From Cryobacterium tagatosivorans (GTDB lineage: Bacteria; Actinomycetota; Actinomycetes; Actinomycetales; Microbacteriaceae), in the NCBI RefSeq assembly GCF_004402215.1, contig NZ_SOEZ01000079.1, positions 1 to 64,000 of the forward strand: a stretch of 64,000 bases of DNA, in the 5' to 3' direction. A model generated the notes under the pieces. That model was not told the DNA's origin and did no database searches. It saw only the letters and a list, made by a program, of their open reading frames with translations. The translations under genes and the position numbers were made by a program. The number at the start of each line of letters is the position of its first letter. The stretch's first letter is position 1. This document shows positions 55,534 through 62,979 of this stretch, piece by piece.

Positions 55534-55599
55534 ATCGCCGAACTGTGAAGCGGCACGTTCCCGCGTCCCGCGAAGGTGCCGAACTCACGGTTCGGCGAT
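55534..55599. repeat. Intergenic palindrome, singleton (family C)
   Basis: ATCGCCGAACTGTGA (from 55534) pairs with TCACGGTTCGGCGAT (to 55599) with one mismatch, and the stem continues inward with a GGCAC/GTGCC block after an indel. It lies between the convergent small gene and the carboxypeptidase gene. Same architecture as families A and B but unrelated sequence. Confidence 0.82.
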
Positions 55600-55627
55600 G
55601 GGTATCCCCGAGTCGGGCCCGGGCCGC

Positions 55628-56923
55628 TCAGTCCCGTGAAGCGATCAGCGCCGCGATCACAGGCACCGGATGGAGCAGGCGCCAGCCGAGTCCGGGGTCG
55701 CTGATCGCCCGGTCGAGCACGAGCGGCGACGACACGCTGGGGCCGGCCACGTCGGTGGAGACGCGTCCGACGACCTTGCCGGTGCGCCCGGTCGAGAACG
55801 AGTCGAGCTTCACCGTCGCGCCCTCTGACGACGCCGCCTGCCAGGCGACCCGGGTCTTCGCGACCCGCACCACACCGGATGCCGTGTCACCCCAGGGCGA
55901 TTTGAACCGCACGTAGGCGTCGCCCTGGGCCAGGAGGGGGAGTTCGCCCACGCCGGCCTGCGCGCTCGTCATCAGGGCGGTCAGGTCGGTCGTCAGCGTG
56001 TCGTAGTCCGGCTCGCCCAGGAAGGCCCCGGCGAAGGTGAAGGTGGAATCTCCCGCGTCGACCTGGGCGGTGAACAGGAAGCAGACGCCGGCGGCATCCG
56101 TGTAGCTGCGCGAGATGCCCGTGATGCCCAGGTCGGGCAGGTACGCCGTGGTGTTGTCCACGCCGCGCCGGCCGGCGAGGGACGACGCCGGGGCGGCGAT
56201 GATCTCCGTGATGACCGGATCGCCCGAGGCGATCGCGGCCAGGCGGGCCAGGTCGGTGGCGGTGCCGGCGGTGGCCGAGTCCAGGCCCGTGGCGTCGGCC
56301 ATGTGCGTGCTGTCGAGACCGTTCTTCGCCAGCCACGCGTTCGCGGCGTCCAGGTACGCGGGCACCGAGCCGTACGCCCAGCGGGCGAGGGTGTCGGCGT
56401 GGTTGTTGCTCGAGCCCAGGATCAAGGACTCCAGGAGTTCCCGCTCGGTCCAGCTCTCACCGGGGAAAACGACGACGGTCCGGGCGAAGGTCGCGCTGTA
56501 GTCGATGTAGTCCTGGTAGTCCGCGGCGGAGATGGTCACCTCCGGCCCGGTCTCCCCTGCGGCGAGGGGCTTGGCGTCGAGGACAACGAGCGCGGTGACG
56601 ATCTTGGCCACCGAAGCCATCGGGAGCGCGTCGGGCGTGCCGGAGGCCCCGATCGGATCAACGGCCGTGGAGTCGACGGCAGTGGCGTCGATCGCCGCGG
56701 GTTCGGCGCCGGGGGCCGACGTGCCGACGGCCAGGACCGCGCTCGCGCCAGCGGCCGGAAGCACGGGTGGCGTGGGCGCCGAGGCCGCCGCGGGCGTCGA
56801 CAGGGTCGCGCTGACCGAGGGAAGGGGCCCCAGGAGGGTTGCCGGCCCGTAGACGCCGACGGCCAGGATCACCAGCGTGCCGGTTGTGACACCGATGAAG
56901 CGGCCGGGCCGGAATCTGCTCAT
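55628..56923 (-). CDS. D-alanyl-D-alanine carboxypeptidase homologue (PBP5 type)
   Basis: A 431-residue penicillin-binding-protein homologue (peptidase S11). One membrane segment (about 10-35) and an Ala/Pro linker (40-100) precede the catalytic domain. S-V-A-K (Ser104, Lys107) and S-S-N (171-173) are intact. At the place of the third motif K-T-G the chain reads G-I-T-G-I-S-R-S-Y-T, so the K-T-G triad appears replaced by S-R-S (271-273). Either the active site is altered or the protein is a regulatory pseudoenzyme; an alignment is needed to be certain. It is monocistronic. Confidence 0.8.
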   Translation of the reverse strand: MSRFRPGRFIGVTTGTLVILAVGVYGPATLLGPLPSVSATLSTPAAASAPTPPVLPAAGASAVLAVGTSAPGAEPAAIDATAVDSTAVDPIGASGTPDALPMASVAKIVTALVVLDAKPLAAGETGPEVTISAADYQDYIDYSATFARTVVVFPGESWTERELLESLILGSSNNHADTLARWAYGSVPAYLDAANAWLAKNGLDSTHMADATGLDSATAGTATDLARLAAIASGDPVITEIIAAPASSLAGRRGVDNTTAYLPDLGITGISRSYTDAAGVCFLFTAQVDAGDSTFTFAGAFLGEPDYDTLTTDLTALMTSAQAGVGELPLLAQGDAYVRFKSPWGDTASGVVRVAKTRVAWQAASSEGATVKLDSFSTGRTGKVVGRVSTDVAGPSVSSPLVLDRAISDPGLGWRLLHPVPVIAALIASRD

Positions 56924-56947
56924 GGGCTCAGGCTAACCCGGGGGTCG

Positions 56948-57298
56948 TCAACCCCAGCCGAGCTCGTGCAGCCTGTCGTCATCTATCCCGAAGAAGTGCG
57001 CGATCTCGTGCACGAGGGTCACGTGCACCTGGTCGCGGAGTTCGTCGAGGTCGGCGCACAGGTCGAGCAGCGGTTCGCGGTAGATGACGATCCGGTCGGG
57101 CATCTCGCCGAAGCCGTACTGCCCTCGTTCGGTCAGCGACACTCCGTCGTACAGCCCCAGCGTGTCGAGAGTGCCGTTTTCGGGCCGGTCTTCGACGACG
57201 AAAACTACGTTTTCCAGCCCGTCGAGCATGTCGTCGGGCAGCAGGTCGAGCTCGTCGATGACGAGACGCTCGAATTCCTCCGGGGTGAGCTGCGCCAT
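56948..57298 (-). CDS. Minimal zincin-like metallopeptidase
   Basis: A 116-residue protein of the PF06262 (DUF1025) minimal metallopeptidase family. The zinc motif H-E-I-A-H-F-F-G-I-D with the following D-D-x-R-L-H-E-L-G supplies two His, the Glu base and a downstream ligand. F-V-V-E-D-R-P, G-L-Y-D-G and I-V-I-Y-R-E-P-L are other family marks. Cytosolic; natural substrate unknown. ATG 57298. Confidence 0.88.
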   Translation of the reverse strand: MAQLTPEEFERLVIDELDLLPDDMLDGLENVVFVVEDRPENGTLDTLGLYDGVSLTERGQYGFGEMPDRIVIYREPLLDLCADLDELRDQVHVTLVHEIAHFFGIDDDRLHELGWG

Positions 57299-57321
57299 CC
57301 GTCCAGCATCCCACGCCACAC

Positions 57322-58488
57322 TCAGTCGCCCTTCACATTGACCAGCTGCCGGAGCGTGTGTCGCACCTCCACCAGGTCGGCGGAGTCCCGCATGACCCGG
57401 TCGATGGGCTTGTAGGCCTGCGGGATTTCGTCGATGAACGCCGCTGTGTCCCGGAACTCGATCCCGGCCATCGCCTCGCGCAGCTGCCGGAACGTGAACG
57501 TCTTGCGGGCGGCCGTGCGGGAGTACTCCCGGCCGGCCCCGTGTGGTGACGAGTTGAGCGAGAGCGGGTTTCCCCTGCCGACGACGACGTAGGATGCCGT
57601 ACCCATCGAGCCCGGAATCAGGCCGGGCTTGCCCGTGCTCGCCTCGATGGCGCCCTTCCGGCTCACCCAGACGTCCTTGCCGAAGTGGCGCTCGCGCTCG
57701 GTGAAGTTGTGATGGCAGTTGATGCGCTCCTCCTCGACGACGGGGACGCCGGTCCACCGTTCGAACTGCGCCACGACGCGGTCCATCATCTCCTCGCGGT
57801 TGAGGAGGGCGAACTGCTGGGCCCAGCGCATCTCGGCGATGTACCGGTCGAACTCCGGCGTGCCCTCGACCAGGTAGGCGAGATCGGGGTGGGGCAGCTT
57901 GATCCGGTTCACGGATGCGTAGTGCCGGGCGATGCCGATGTGATGCTGCGCCAGCTGGTAGCCCACGCCCCTCGAGCCGGAGTGCAGGAACAACCAGGCA
58001 CGGTCCTGCTCGTCCAGGCTGACCTCGATGAAGTGGTTCCCGCTGCCGAGCGATCCCAGCTGCAGCCGCCAGTTCGGCGAGTAGACGGCCGGATCGAAGT
58101 GCGCCGCGGCCGCCGCGCGCTCGAGCTCCCGGGTGCGCGCGGCGGCCGACGGGGTGAGGAGGTCGTTGTAGTGGCCGGCCGACAGCGGGATCGCCCGCTC
58201 GATGGCCTCGCGCAACGGCCGCCGGTCCCGCGGGAGGTCGCCGGCGCTCAGCTGCGTGCGCACGGCGATCATGCCGCAGCCGATGTCCACGCCCACCGCG
58301 GCCGGGATGATGGCGCCGAGCGTCGGGATGACGGACCCGACCGTTGCGCCCATGCCGGGATGCGCGTCGGGCATCAGCGCGAGGTGAGGGAAGATGAACG
58401 GCAGCGAGGCCGTCCTGATCGCCTGCTCCCGGGAGTCCGGGTCAAGGATCGAGGCCCAGTTCAGGAGCTTCGGTGTGATTTCTTCCAT
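57322..58488 (-). CDS. rtcB: RNA-splicing ligase RtcB
   Basis: RtcB, 388 residues, which joins 2',3'-cyclic phosphate (or 3'-phosphate) and 5'-OH RNA ends using GTP and Mn2+. Metal ligands: D-x-x-C in G-V-D-I-G-C-G (Asp68, Cys71), G-N-H-F, H-H/H-N in C-H-H-N-F-T. The GMP-accepting His is in S-P-H-G-A-G-R. This short clade lacks the N-terminal part of archaeal RtcB. ATG 58488 is preferred over an upstream start. No rtcA or rtcR is nearby. tRNA-His lies 70 bases upstream on the same strand. Confidence 0.92.
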   Translation of the reverse strand: MEEITPKLLNWASILDPDSREQAIRTASLPFIFPHLALMPDAHPGMGATVGSVIPTLGAIIPAAVGVDIGCGMIAVRTQLSAGDLPRDRRPLREAIERAIPLSAGHYNDLLTPSAAARTRELERAAAAAHFDPAVYSPNWRLQLGSLGSGNHFIEVSLDEQDRAWLFLHSGSRGVGYQLAQHHIGIARHYASVNRIKLPHPDLAYLVEGTPEFDRYIAEMRWAQQFALLNREEMMDRVVAQFERWTGVPVVEEERINCHHNFTERERHFGKDVWVSRKGAIEASTGKPGLIPGSMGTASYVVVGRGNPLSLNSSPHGAGREYSRTAARKTFTFRQLREAMAGIEFRDTAAFIDEIPQAYKPIDRVMRDSADLVEVRHTLRQLVNVKGD

Positions 58489-58558
58489 GCCGGCATCCCT
58501 CTTCGGAGGCAGCCTACGCCTGTCCCGAGGGGAGCGCCGATAAGGCAAAGAAAAGCAT

Positions 58559-58634
58559 TGGGGTGAGTAACGGGGCTTGAACCCGCGACCTCCTGGACCA
58601 CAACCAGGCGCTCTACCAGCTGAGCTATACCCAC
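58559..58634 (-). tRNA. tRNA-His (GTG)
   Basis: Minus-strand cloverleaf. Acceptor GTGGGTA/TACTCAC; anticodon stem CCTGG/CCAGG with loop TTGTGGT, giving anticodon GTG; T-arm GCGGGTTCAAGCCCCGT. Base 58635 is the G-1 expected of tRNA-His, facing C73. CCA is encoded (58559-58561). Confidence 0.97.
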
Positions 58635-58642
58635 CATGTGTG

Positions 58643-58672
58643 CTTACATCGCATGCGACGTAGGCAACTCAA
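58643..58672 (-). promoter_or_regulatory. Promoter of tRNA-His
   Basis: Minus-strand TTGAGT (58672-58667) and TGTAAG (58648-58643) are 18 bases apart, placing the start a few bases before the tRNA. Confidence 0.45.
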
Positions 58673-58680
58673 GAATTCTA

Positions 58681-59301
58681 TTACACCTTCGGGCCAAAGT
58701 TGGACACGGCGTGTGCCGAATGCACTTTCGCCTGGTCGCTCGTGGGTCCGGGGTCGGCCACGAAGACGCTCCGGCGGTAGTAGGCGAGTTCGCGGATCGA
58801 TTCGAGGATGTCGGCGAGGGCGCGGTGGCCGCCGTCTTTCGCTGGGGCGTTGAAGTAGGCGCGCGGGTACCAGCGGCGGGCCAACTCCTTGATCGACGAC
58901 ACGTCGACGTTGCGGTAGTGCAGCTGCTTGTCCAGGCGCGGCATGTACCGGGTGAGGAAGGCGCGGTCGGTGCCGATGGAGTTGCCGGCGAGTGGTGCCT
59001 TCTGCTCGGCGGGGATGTACTTCAGGATGTATTCGAGCACCTGGTACTCGGCCTCGGCGACGCTGACCCCGTCCGGGATCTCGGTGATCAGGCCCGACGA
59101 GGTGTGCATCTCGCGCACGAAATCGCCCATGTTCTCCAGGGCGGACGCGTCCGGCTTGATCACGATGTCGAGGCCAGGGCCGATGAGGTTGAGGTCGAAG
59201 TCCGTGATCACGACCGCGATTTCCACCAGCTCGTCGTTTTCGAGGTCGAGACCGGTCATTTCACAGTCAATCCATACCAACCGGTCACCGCTAATTGTCA
59301 T
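58681..59301 (-). CDS. orn: Oligoribonuclease
   Basis: Orn, 206 residues, a DEDDh 3'-5' exonuclease that degrades RNA dinucleotides, including pGpG. D-C-E-M-T-G-L (first D-E), E-M-H-x-S-S-G-L, Y-R-N-V-D-V-S-S-I and H-R-A-L-A-D-I (His and last Asp) are intact. A C-terminal tail of about 25 residues is actinobacterial. Probably leaderless: TAGACT lies 6 nt before ATG. Confidence 0.96.
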   Translation of the reverse strand: MTISGDRLVWIDCEMTGLDLENDELVEIAVVITDFDLNLIGPGLDIVIKPDASALENMGDFVREMHTSSGLITEIPDGVSVAEAEYQVLEYILKYIPAEQKAPLAGNSIGTDRAFLTRYMPRLDKQLHYRNVDVSSIKELARRWYPRAYFNAPAKDGGHRALADILESIRELAYYRRSVFVADPGPTSDQAKVHSAHAVSNFGPKV

Positions 59302-59307
59302 GGGTCG

Positions 59308-59313
59308 AGTCTA
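59308..59313 (-). promoter_or_regulatory. Candidate -10, leaderless orn
   Basis: Minus-strand TAGACT, 6-nt spacer (CGACCC), ATG 59301. Confidence 0.55.
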
Positions 59314-59377
59314 CCGGTGGGCGGTGACACGGCCGGCCGAGGCTGCGGCCCCGGCGATCGGCGGGGGGCGGGCTCCG

Positions 59378-59383
59378 TAGACT
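59378..59383 (+). promoter_or_regulatory. Candidate -10, leaderless small membrane protein
   Basis: TAGACT, 7-nt spacer, ATG 59391. It is divergent from the orn promoter, 65 bases apart. Confidence 0.5.
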
Positions 59384-59390
59384 GGGACCG

Positions 59391-59609
59391 ATGCCAACGA
59401 CACTCGCGGTTCTCCTGATCATCAACGCGGCCTGGGCCTTCATCGTTTGGCCGCAATTCTTCCGGCGGGTCCGGCGCGACGAGCGCGCCCGCGACGCCTC
59501 CGGCAAGCCGACGAAGTTCCTGATCGTCCACGCCGTGCTCATCGGCATCTCCCTGCTGCTGGCGGCCGTCTCGGTCGTCGTGGCGACGATCGCCCTGATC
59601 ACGGGCTGA
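59391..59609 (+). CDS. Two-pass small membrane protein (SCO4848-like)
   Basis: A 72-residue protein with two hydrophobic segments (about 3-20 and 45-70) joined by a charged loop (R-R-V-R-R-D-E-R-A-R-D). A-W-A-F-I-V-W-P near the first segment and P-T-K-F-L-I-V-H-A before the second resemble the SCO4848 family of actinobacteria, which has no known role. Assignment is tentative. Confidence 0.68.
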   Translation: MPTTLAVLLIINAAWAFIVWPQFFRRVRRDERARDASGKPTKFLIVHAVLIGISLLLAAVSVVVATIALITG

Positions 59610-59623
59610 CCCGAAGGCCGACG

Positions 59624-59884
59624 ATGGAATTGATCCTGTTCTCCTCCGCATTCTGCGAGCCGTGCATGCAGACCCGCGCGGTGCTGGCCGAGGCGGCGCG
59701 ACTCGTGCCGCAGGCGACCGTGCGGGAACTGGATGTGGCCAGGGACGCCCGGGAGGCCGAGGCGGAGGGGATCCGGATCACGCCGACCGTGATCGTGAAG
59801 AACGCCGCCGGAGCCGAGGTGTTCCGCGCCCGCGGGGTGCCCACGCTCGCGCAGGTGCTGGTGGCCGCCGCGAAGGCGCTCTGA
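59624..59884 (+). CDS. Thioredoxin-fold small protein
   Basis: An 86-residue thioredoxin/glutaredoxin-like protein: L-I-L-F-S-S-A-F-C-E-P-C at the N-terminus (redox Cys pair) and I-T-P-T-V with the cis-Pro. No signal peptide. Possibly co-transcribed with the preceding membrane protein (14-base gap). Partner unknown. Confidence 0.83.
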   Translation: MELILFSSAFCEPCMQTRAVLAEAARLVPQATVRELDVARDAREAEAEGIRITPTVIVKNAAGAEVFRARGVPTLAQVLVAAAKAL

Positions 59885-59948
59885 GCGGCCGCGTCGACCG
59901 GTGACCGGCCCGCGACGTCGCCTGCGGTATCGTTGAACCGCGTTTCCC

Positions 59949-60024
59949 GCCCCCGTAGCTCAGTGGATAGAGCAGCGGCCTTCTAATCCGCTTGTCGTAG
60001 GTTCGATTCCTACCGGGGGCACCA
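59949..60024 (+). tRNA. tRNA-Arg (TCT)
   Basis: Acceptor GCCCCCG/CGGGGGC; D-arm CTCAGTGGATAGAG; anticodon loop CTTCTAA with anticodon TCT; T-arm GTAGGTTCGATTCCTAC; encoded CCA (60022-60024). The C-T mismatch at the base of the anticodon stem is known in actinobacterial tRNA-Arg(TCT). Confidence 0.96.
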
Positions 60025-60113
60025 CGTCCAGCCCAGCGCGGGCATCCGACGCGGGCACAGGGTCGAATCACTCAGGCTGGTAGTCAGACGAGACGAAGGG
60101 TGCGTGGCCGCTC

Positions 60114-60674
60114 ATGGCCTATCCGCTGGTCACAGGACGCCTGAGCATCGCGCCGCTGGCCGAGGAAGACGCCGCGGCGTTCGCCCGGTACCGGCAGCAA
60201 CCGGAGGTGGCCCGGTACCAGTCCTGGTCGACCGCTTTCTCCGAGGCGGATGCCGCGCGCCTCATCGCTGCCCGGCCGCCGGGCGACCTGCCCGGCCCAG
60301 GGGAGTGGCTGCAGCTGGGCGTGCGGGTCCGGGGCGGCGTGCAACTCCTCGGCGATGTCGCCGTCCACTGCGTCGCCGAACAACCGGACACGTTCGAGCT
60401 TGGCGTCACCTTCGCGGGCGAACACCAGGGCCGCGGCTACGCGACGGAGGCCCTGCTGGCCGTGCTCGGCGGCCTCTTCACCGAGCACGGCGCGCATCGG
60501 GTGATCGCCCGCTGCGACGCGAGGAACGACGCCATCGCCGCGGTGCTGCGGAAGGGCGGCCTGCGTAAGGAGTCGCGGGAGATCGAGGCGGACTGGTTCA
60601 AGGGGGAGTGGACGACGCTCGACACGTACGCCCTGCTCGCGCGTGAATGGGCCCCGCGCGCAACGGCCACCTGA
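60114..60674 (+). CDS. GNAT-family N-acetyltransferase (RimJ/RimL type)
   Basis: A 186-residue acetyltransferase. T-G-R-L-S-I-A-P-L at the start and E-x-A-R-Y-Q-S-W are typical; motif A binding acetyl-CoA is H-Q-G-R-G-Y-A-T-E. The V-I-A-R-C-D-A-R-N-D-A-I motif B follows. Substrate unknown; the RimJ/L-like class acetylates protein N-termini or small amines. Confidence 0.86.
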   Translation: MAYPLVTGRLSIAPLAEEDAAAFARYRQQPEVARYQSWSTAFSEADAARLIAARPPGDLPGPGEWLQLGVRVRGGVQLLGDVAVHCVAEQPDTFELGVTFAGEHQGRGYATEALLAVLGGLFTEHGAHRVIARCDARNDAIAAVLRKGGLRKESREIEADWFKGEWTTLDTYALLAREWAPRATAT

Positions 60675-60717
60675 GCCCGGAGACCTCCGGCTGGCCCGGT
60701 CGTCTCGTCCGGCTTGA

Positions 60718-60723
60718 TAGATT
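60718..60723 (+). promoter_or_regulatory. Candidate -10, leaderless nadE
   Basis: TAGATT, 6-nt spacer, ATG 60730. Confidence 0.5.
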
Positions 60724-60729
60724 CGGTTC

Positions 60730-61551
60730 ATGCGAGAACTTCAGGCGCGGATCATCGCGGAACTGCACGTGGCCCCGACCATCGACCCGGCCTTCGAAGT
60801 GAGCCGCCGGGTCGGCTTCCTCAAGGAATACCTGCTGCGAACCGGGTCGAGGGGGCTGGTGCTGGGAATCAGCGGCGGCCAGGATTCGTCGCTGGCCGGG
60901 CGCCTGTGCCAGCTGGCGGTCGACGAACTCGGCGCCGAGGGGCATTCCGCGTCGTTCACGGCCGTGCGCCTGCCCTATGCCGTGCAGCGCGACGAGGTGG
61001 ACGCCCAGCTGGCGTTGGAATTCATCCGCCCGCAGACCGTGCTCACCTTCAACATCGAGCGCGCGGTCGACGGCTTCGAGGCGGAGTTCCAGCACAGCAC
61101 CGGTGAGGAGCTGACCGACTTCAACAAGGGCAACGTCAAGGCGCGGGCCCGGATGATCGCGCAGTACGCCCTCGCCGGGACGCGCGGCCTCCTGGTCGTC
61201 GGGACCGACCACGCGGCCGAAGCGGTCACCGGATTCTTCACGAAGTACGGCGACGGGGGAACGGACATCCTGCCCCTGGCCGGCCTGACCAAGCGCCAGG
61301 GCCGTTCCCTCCTCGTCCACCTCGGAGCTCCGGAGCGGCTGTACCTGAAGCCGCCGACCGCCGACCTGCTCGATGACCAGCCCGGCCAGACCGACGAAGC
61401 GAACCTGGGCCTGCGGTACGAAGACATCGACGATTACCTCGAGGGAAAAGCCGTCGACGAGGGCGTCGCGGAGGCGCTGGAGGCGCGCTTCCTCAGCACC
61501 GAACACAAGAGGACCGTTCCCGCCTCGCCGTTCGACGCGTGGTGGCGCTGA
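60730..61551 (+). CDS. nadE: NAD+ synthetase (ammonia-dependent)
   Basis: NadE, 273 residues, converting nicotinic acid adenine dinucleotide to NAD+. The PP-loop is [15 protein letters not shown], the long T-D-H-A-A-E loop and the C-terminal H-K-R (E-H-K-R-T) are conserved. There is no glutaminase domain, so ammonia is the N donor. Confidence 0.95.
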   Translation: MRELQARIIAELHVAPTIDPAFEVSRRVGFLKEYLLRTGSRGLVLGISGGQDSSLAGRLCQLAVDELGAEGHSASFTAVRLPYAVQRDEVDAQLALEFIRPQTVLTFNIERAVDGFEAEFQHSTGEELTDFNKGNVKARARMIAQYALAGTRGLLVVGTDHAAEAVTGFFTKYGDGGTDILPLAGLTKRQGRSLLVHLGAPERLYLKPPTADLLDDQPGQTDEANLGLRYEDIDDYLEGKAVDEGVAEALEARFLSTEHKRTVPASPFDAWWR

Positions 61552-61566
61552 GCCGCGTGGGTCTGC

Positions 61567-61622
61567 TGCCGGCCGACTAGTGCCGGCCGACTACTGCCGG
61601 CCGACTACTGCCGGCCGACTAC
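61567..61622. repeat. Four tandem 14-bp units overlapping a stop codon
   Basis: TGCCGGCCGACTAG/C is repeated at 61567, 61581, 61595 and 61609. The last unit includes the stop codon (minus strand TAG) of the following minus-strand gene. The array fills the convergent gap after nadE. Confidence 0.92.
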
Positions 61623-62569
61623 TGCTGCGAAGGCGTTGCGACCGGTCCGGTGGGATTATAGGGCTCCGCCTGACGAACCTCGAGCGCCTCGACGTCATCG
61701 AGCAGCTGCTGGGTCTCCGACGGCGTCGACGGTGTCGCCGGTGTGTAGCCGAGCGGCGCGTAGCTGATCGGCGCACGGCCGGCCTGGGCCGCGTCGGCCT
61801 GGACAGCGGCGGCCTGCCGGGCGTCGGCCTGCCTGGCGTTGTCCTTCGCCGCGTCGGCATGGTCGGTGTCGCGGTCGCGGTCGCGGTCGCGGTCGTTGAC
61901 GTTGGCATTGACGTTGGCATTGACCGCGGGTTCGGCCTGCATCGTCGCCTGGTGCGTCGGTTCGAACGACCGGGGCGCGCCGGCCGATTCGGACTCGAGC
62001 CGGGTGAAGTCGTCGTGGTGCTGCTGCGCCACCCAGGCGTCACGCTCGGCGAGGAGGCTCTTCTCCGAGCTCGTGTCCTGCAGTTTCCAGCGGTCGATGT
62101 CGCCCTGGAAGATCTTGCGGGCCCGCGACGGCTTGTTCTGCCAGTCGACCAGACGGTCGCGGAACTCGGCCACGGCGGGCTCGAGCTGATAGCCGAACGT
62201 TGCCGAGGTGCGCTTGAGGTCGGCAAGTTGGTGGGCGGCCCAGTTGGCGGCGATGCCGGCACCGCGAATCGGCAGCAGGCGCAACTGGATGTCGGCGTGA
62301 CCGACGGCGCGGTCGGCCATGACCTGCTCCTGCGTTGTCAGCGAGTTCCAGACCGAGGCGTCGGCAGCCGCGTCGACCAGGGTGCTGATCACCGCGGACT
62401 TGAGCTCGCGATCGCGCTGGTCGAGCAGACCCCTGACGGCGCCGCGGGAGATCCACGCGGCCAGCACGCTGGCGACGATGAGCGCCACGACGAGCACGAC
62501 GGCGCCGAAGACGACGGGCTGGTTACTGATGGCCGTGAGCCAGGATACGAAGTTATTCCACCACTGCAT
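61619..62569 (-). CDS. Membrane-anchored protein with repeat-rich tail, unknown function
   Basis: A 316-residue protein. One membrane segment (about 18-40) near the N-terminus is followed by a helical cytosolic domain (45-195), then a low-complexity tail: a N-V-N-A block, an R-D repeat (R-D-R-D-R-D-R-D), an Ala/Gln/Asp-rich region and a Pro/Thr-rich end. I do not recognise the family. Start at ATG 62569 with TACAGT 7 nt upstream. Confidence 0.72.
   Translation of the reverse strand: MQWWNNFVSWLTAISNQPVVFGAVVLVVALIVASVLAAWISRGAVRGLLDQRDRELKSAVISTLVDAAADASVWNSLTTQEQVMADRAVGHADIQLRLLPIRGAGIAANWAAHQLADLKRTSATFGYQLEPAVAEFRDRLVDWQNKPSRARKIFQGDIDRWKLQDTSSEKSLLAERDAWVAQQHHDDFTRLESESAGAPRSFEPTHQATMQAEPAVNANVNANVNDRDRDRDRDTDHADAAKDNARQADARQAAAVQADAAQAGRAPISYAPLGYTPATPSTPSETQQLLDDVEALEVRQAEPYNPTGPVATPSQQ
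61871..61924 (+). repeat. Hexamer and 12-mer repeats in the tail-coding region
   Basis: GCGGTC is repeated four times at 61871-61894 (encoding R-D on the minus strand), and GTTGGCATTGAC twice at 61901-61924 (encoding N-V-N-A). Both are in-frame with the protein above. Confidence 0.9.
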
Positions 62570-62576
62570 GTGCCGA

Positions 62577-62582
62577 ACTGTA
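62577..62582 (-). promoter_or_regulatory. Candidate -10, leaderless repeat-tail protein
   Basis: Minus-strand TACAGT, 7-nt spacer, ATG 62569. Confidence 0.35.
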
Positions 62583-62650
62583 CCGGGCGCCGGAGCGGTT
62601 CCCGCGGAAGGTGCGCGGCGTGCCCCGAAGTGGTGCCAGGCGAATGCGGG

Positions 62651-62700
62651 CTCAGCGGAAGTAAGGGGCTCAGTGGAAGCAGTCGCTCAGCGGAAGCAGT
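62651..62700. repeat. 17/18-bp repeats that duplicate a gene end
   Basis: CTCAGCGGAAG occurs at 62651, 62669 (CTCAGTGGAAG) and 62686. On the minus strand each unit contains CTTCC-CGC/CAC-TGA, the last codons plus stop of the small gene at 62687-62905. The two downstream copies look like duplications of its 3' end. Confidence 0.88.
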
Positions 62701-62905
62701 CCGCCGCGTCGTCGATCCGCCAGAACTCGCCCAGGTCGATGCTGCGCGCTGCCTGGACGATGCGGCGCGCGGCGAAACGCTCCCCGCGGGCATCCGCTCG
62801 GCGTTCGATGTGGCCGAGGACGGCTCCTGAACGACCGGTCACCCGCCACAGGCCGTCTTTGACCGGGATGAGGCTCGGGCCGCGGGTTGCGGTTATCGTG
62901 CTCAT
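62687..62905 (-). CDS. Small conserved hypothetical protein
   Basis: A 72-residue basic cytosolic protein: P-V-K-D-G-L-W-R-V-T near residue 15, then G-H-I-E-R-R-A-D, and F-W-R-I-D-D-A at the end. Reads as a small beta-alpha fold; no function suggested. GGAGG six bases before ATG 62905 supports a real gene. It lies downstream of the EamA gene on the same strand. Confidence 0.62.
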   Translation of the reverse strand: MSTITATRGPSLIPVKDGLWRVTGRSGAVLGHIERRADARGERFAARRIVQAARSIDLGEFWRIDDAADCFR

Positions 62906-62979
62906 GGAATCCTCCGAACTGTCAGCCGGCCGCTGGGGTTTTTCCCAGGTTATGGCCGGCCGCCGACATTCGTCCCGGG

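Noticed and set aside
61567-61622. CRISPR or iteron-type replication origin
   Set aside because: No spacers, and no replication initiator gene or AT-rich region nearby.
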